Assembly: GCA_002293545.1 (NCBI GenBank)
Contig: DBDL01000032.1
Location: 1-16,976, forward strand
From: Lachnoclostridium sp. UBA933
GTDB lineage: Bacteria; Bacillota; Clostridia; Lachnospirales; Lachnospiraceae
Length of the DNA stretch: 16,976 nt
Reading direction: 5' to 3'
The notes beneath the pieces were generated by a model, which was given only the letters and a program-made list of their open reading frames with translations, made no database searches and had not been told where the DNA came from. Within the stretch, counting starts at the first letter, position 1, and each line of letters starts with the position of its first letter. Below, one piece after another: positions 15,629-16,976 of this stretch. Made by a program: the position numbers and the translations under genes.

Positions 15629-16966
15629 TCAAATCACCTTTTTATCTTTCCAGCGTCCCGAACGGTAACGATAGAAAGCATACGCAAGTCCAAGCAGCCA
15701 GCCCAGCGAAACAGAGTACCAGACGATTTCTTTTCCCACCAATCCAACAAATGCATAAGACAAAACAACCCGCGCAGAAAAGTTAGCCAGCGTACATCTC
15801 ATGAATCCGGTCATATCTCCCGAACCACGCAGTATTCCGTTAAATATATTCATGGTTCCCATTAAAACATAGCATACCCCAACCACACGCAAATAACTCA
15901 TGCCAACTTCTATCACTCCGGGATTACTTTGATCATTTACAAAACCGCGTATAAATACGTCGCCCCAGATCAGTAAAGCCAGCGTAACGATTACCGCAAT
16001 CGTATTTGACATAATCAACCCGGCTTTTAAGCCCTGACGAATCCGGGTAATTTTGCCGGCACCCATATTCTGAGCCGTAAAATTTGACACGGCATTCCCG
16101 ATATTTATCATCGGTACAACCGCTACCATATCAATTTTGGTTGCCGCTGTAAATCCGGCTACCACAATCGTCCCATATCCGTTGACGAGCACCTGAACAC
16201 ATATCACGCCAACCGATACAATGGATTGCTGGATAATTGACGGAACCGCAACCCGGAAAATCGTCCTTAATTTTTGAATATCAAAATATTTCCATCCTTT
16301 TTCTATTTTCATTTTCTTTAAACGCCCGATCAGTACAAAAAATGATAAAACGGCGGATATCCCTTGTGCAATCAATGTGGCATAAGCAACCCCGGCAACA
16401 CCCATCCCAAACTCTATCACAAAATACAAATCCAATCCGATATTGACAATTGACGACAATACCAAAAAGAAAAACGGAATCATGGAACTTCCCAAGGCGT
16501 TATAAATTGCATTCAGGGCATTATATAAAAAAAGAAAAAAGAGTCCCGCAAAATAGATGCTAAGATACGTAGAAGCCTGATCCATCATATCCGGCGGCGT
16601 TTGCATAAATGTCAGGATCATCCGGTTAAAAACGACCCCGATCAATGATAAAAGAGCACTGACACCGCCTGCAAACAATAAAATCGTATAAATACATGAT
16701 TTCATTTCCACTAATTTTTTGGCACCGAAATACTGTGATATTACAACCGATGCCCCGATACTCAATCCCATAGCAAGCGCGATAAACAAAAATGAAATCG
16801 CCGAGGAAGCACCCACCGCTCCCAATGCCTTTTCCCCGACAAAATTACCTACCACAATCGAGTCGACTATATTATATAATTGTTGAAATATGTTTCCTAA
16901 CACTACCGGAATCGCGAAAAAAAACAAGGTTTTTCCCGGATTTCCTATTGTCATATCTTTAGCCAT
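15629..16966 (-). CDS. MATE-family multidrug/cation efflux transporter
   Basis: Polytopic membrane antiporter of 445 residues with about twelve hydrophobic segments in two homologous halves (about 1-220 and 221-445). The family pattern is clear: the N-terminal GNPGKTLFFFAIPVVLGNIF and LYNIVDSIVVGNFVG, SIGASVVISQYFGA in the first half, and PSIIQQSIVSVGV and TAATKIDM in the second. It would export organic cations or drugs in exchange for Na+ or H+; the substrate cannot be predicted. The ATG at 16964-16966 has AGGAG (16972-16976) upstream at the window edge, so the gene is complete but its promoter is outside. Confidence 0.92.
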   Translation of the reverse strand: MAKDMTIGNPGKTLFFFAIPVVLGNIFQQLYNIVDSIVVGNFVGEKALGAVGASSAISFLFIALAMGLSIGASVVISQYFGAKKLVEMKSCIYTILLFAGGVSALLSLIGVVFNRMILTFMQTPPDMMDQASTYLSIYFAGLFFLFLYNALNAIYNALGSSMIPFFFLVLSSIVNIGLDLYFVIEFGMGVAGVAYATLIAQGISAVLSFFVLIGRLKKMKIEKGWKYFDIQKLRTIFRVAVPSIIQQSIVSVGVICVQVLVNGYGTIVVAGFTAATKIDMVAVVPMINIGNAVSNFTAQNMGAGKITRIRQGLKAGLIMSNTIAVIVTLALLIWGDVFIRGFVNDQSNPGVIEVGMSYLRVVGVCYVLMGTMNIFNGILRGSGDMTGFMRCTLANFSARVVLSYAFVGLVGKEIVWYSVSLGWLLGLAYAFYRYRSGRWKDKKVI

Positions 16967-16976
16967 ATGTTCTCCT

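Noticed and set aside
1..16976. CRISPR arrays, tRNA or rRNA genes, insertion sequences, phage or toxin-antitoxin genes
   Set aside because: No regularly spaced repeats, cloverleaf-like sequences, transposase or integrase motifs, or small paired genes were seen on either strand.

Overview
The window reads as chromosomal core DNA from a low-to-moderate GC Firmicute, most likely an anaerobic Clostridia member of Lachnospiraceae type. This rests on GGAGG-type ribosome binding sites, sigma-A-like promoters, SecD and SecF fused in one chain with the LGLDLAGG motif, a class A penicillin-binding protein with a lysine-rich cytoplasmic tail, and RecJ, PrmA and ClpB of Firmicute style. The family-level placement is an inference from motif style; no search was run.

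Layout, left to right. Positions 1-128 hold no assignable gene: there is a nested inverted repeat, a good minus-strand promoter match, and two short frames open to the left edge. A Mn-type superoxide dismutase gene (minus) diverges from a two-gene plus-strand unit, dihydrofolate reductase then an SGNH hydrolase. That unit runs tail to tail, with a 36-base coding overlap, into a minus-strand operon read recJ, then a SunS-like glycosyltransferase with a C-terminal repeat region, then a CPBP (CAAX-like) membrane protease. prmA (ribosomal protein L11 methyltransferase) diverges from recJ and converges on secDF. clpB diverges from secDF. A diguanylate cyclase gene follows clpB on the plus strand behind a perfect 22-bp inverted repeat, and meets a class A penicillin-binding protein gene tail to tail with only 7 bases between. 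A MATE-family efflux gene (minus) closes the window. No stretch over 300 bases lacks a gene; the longest gap is 274 bases (recJ/prmA).

The genes are mostly housekeeping: oxidative defence (SOD), folate reduction, DNA repair (RecJ), ribosome modification (PrmA), protein export (SecDF), disaggregation (ClpB), cell wall synthesis (PBP) and efflux (MATE). The less ordinary parts are the diguanylate cyclase, with a tandemly duplicated PAS-like sensor that carries C-x10-C-x2-C in each copy and a promoter whose -35 box lies in the inverted repeat; the glycosyltransferase/CPBP pair translated behind recJ; a foldable recJ leader; and the structured left edge. I saw no tRNA, rRNA, CRISPR array, insertion sequence, integrase or phage gene. 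I found no canonical GC-hairpin plus T-tract terminator, even at the three convergent junctions.
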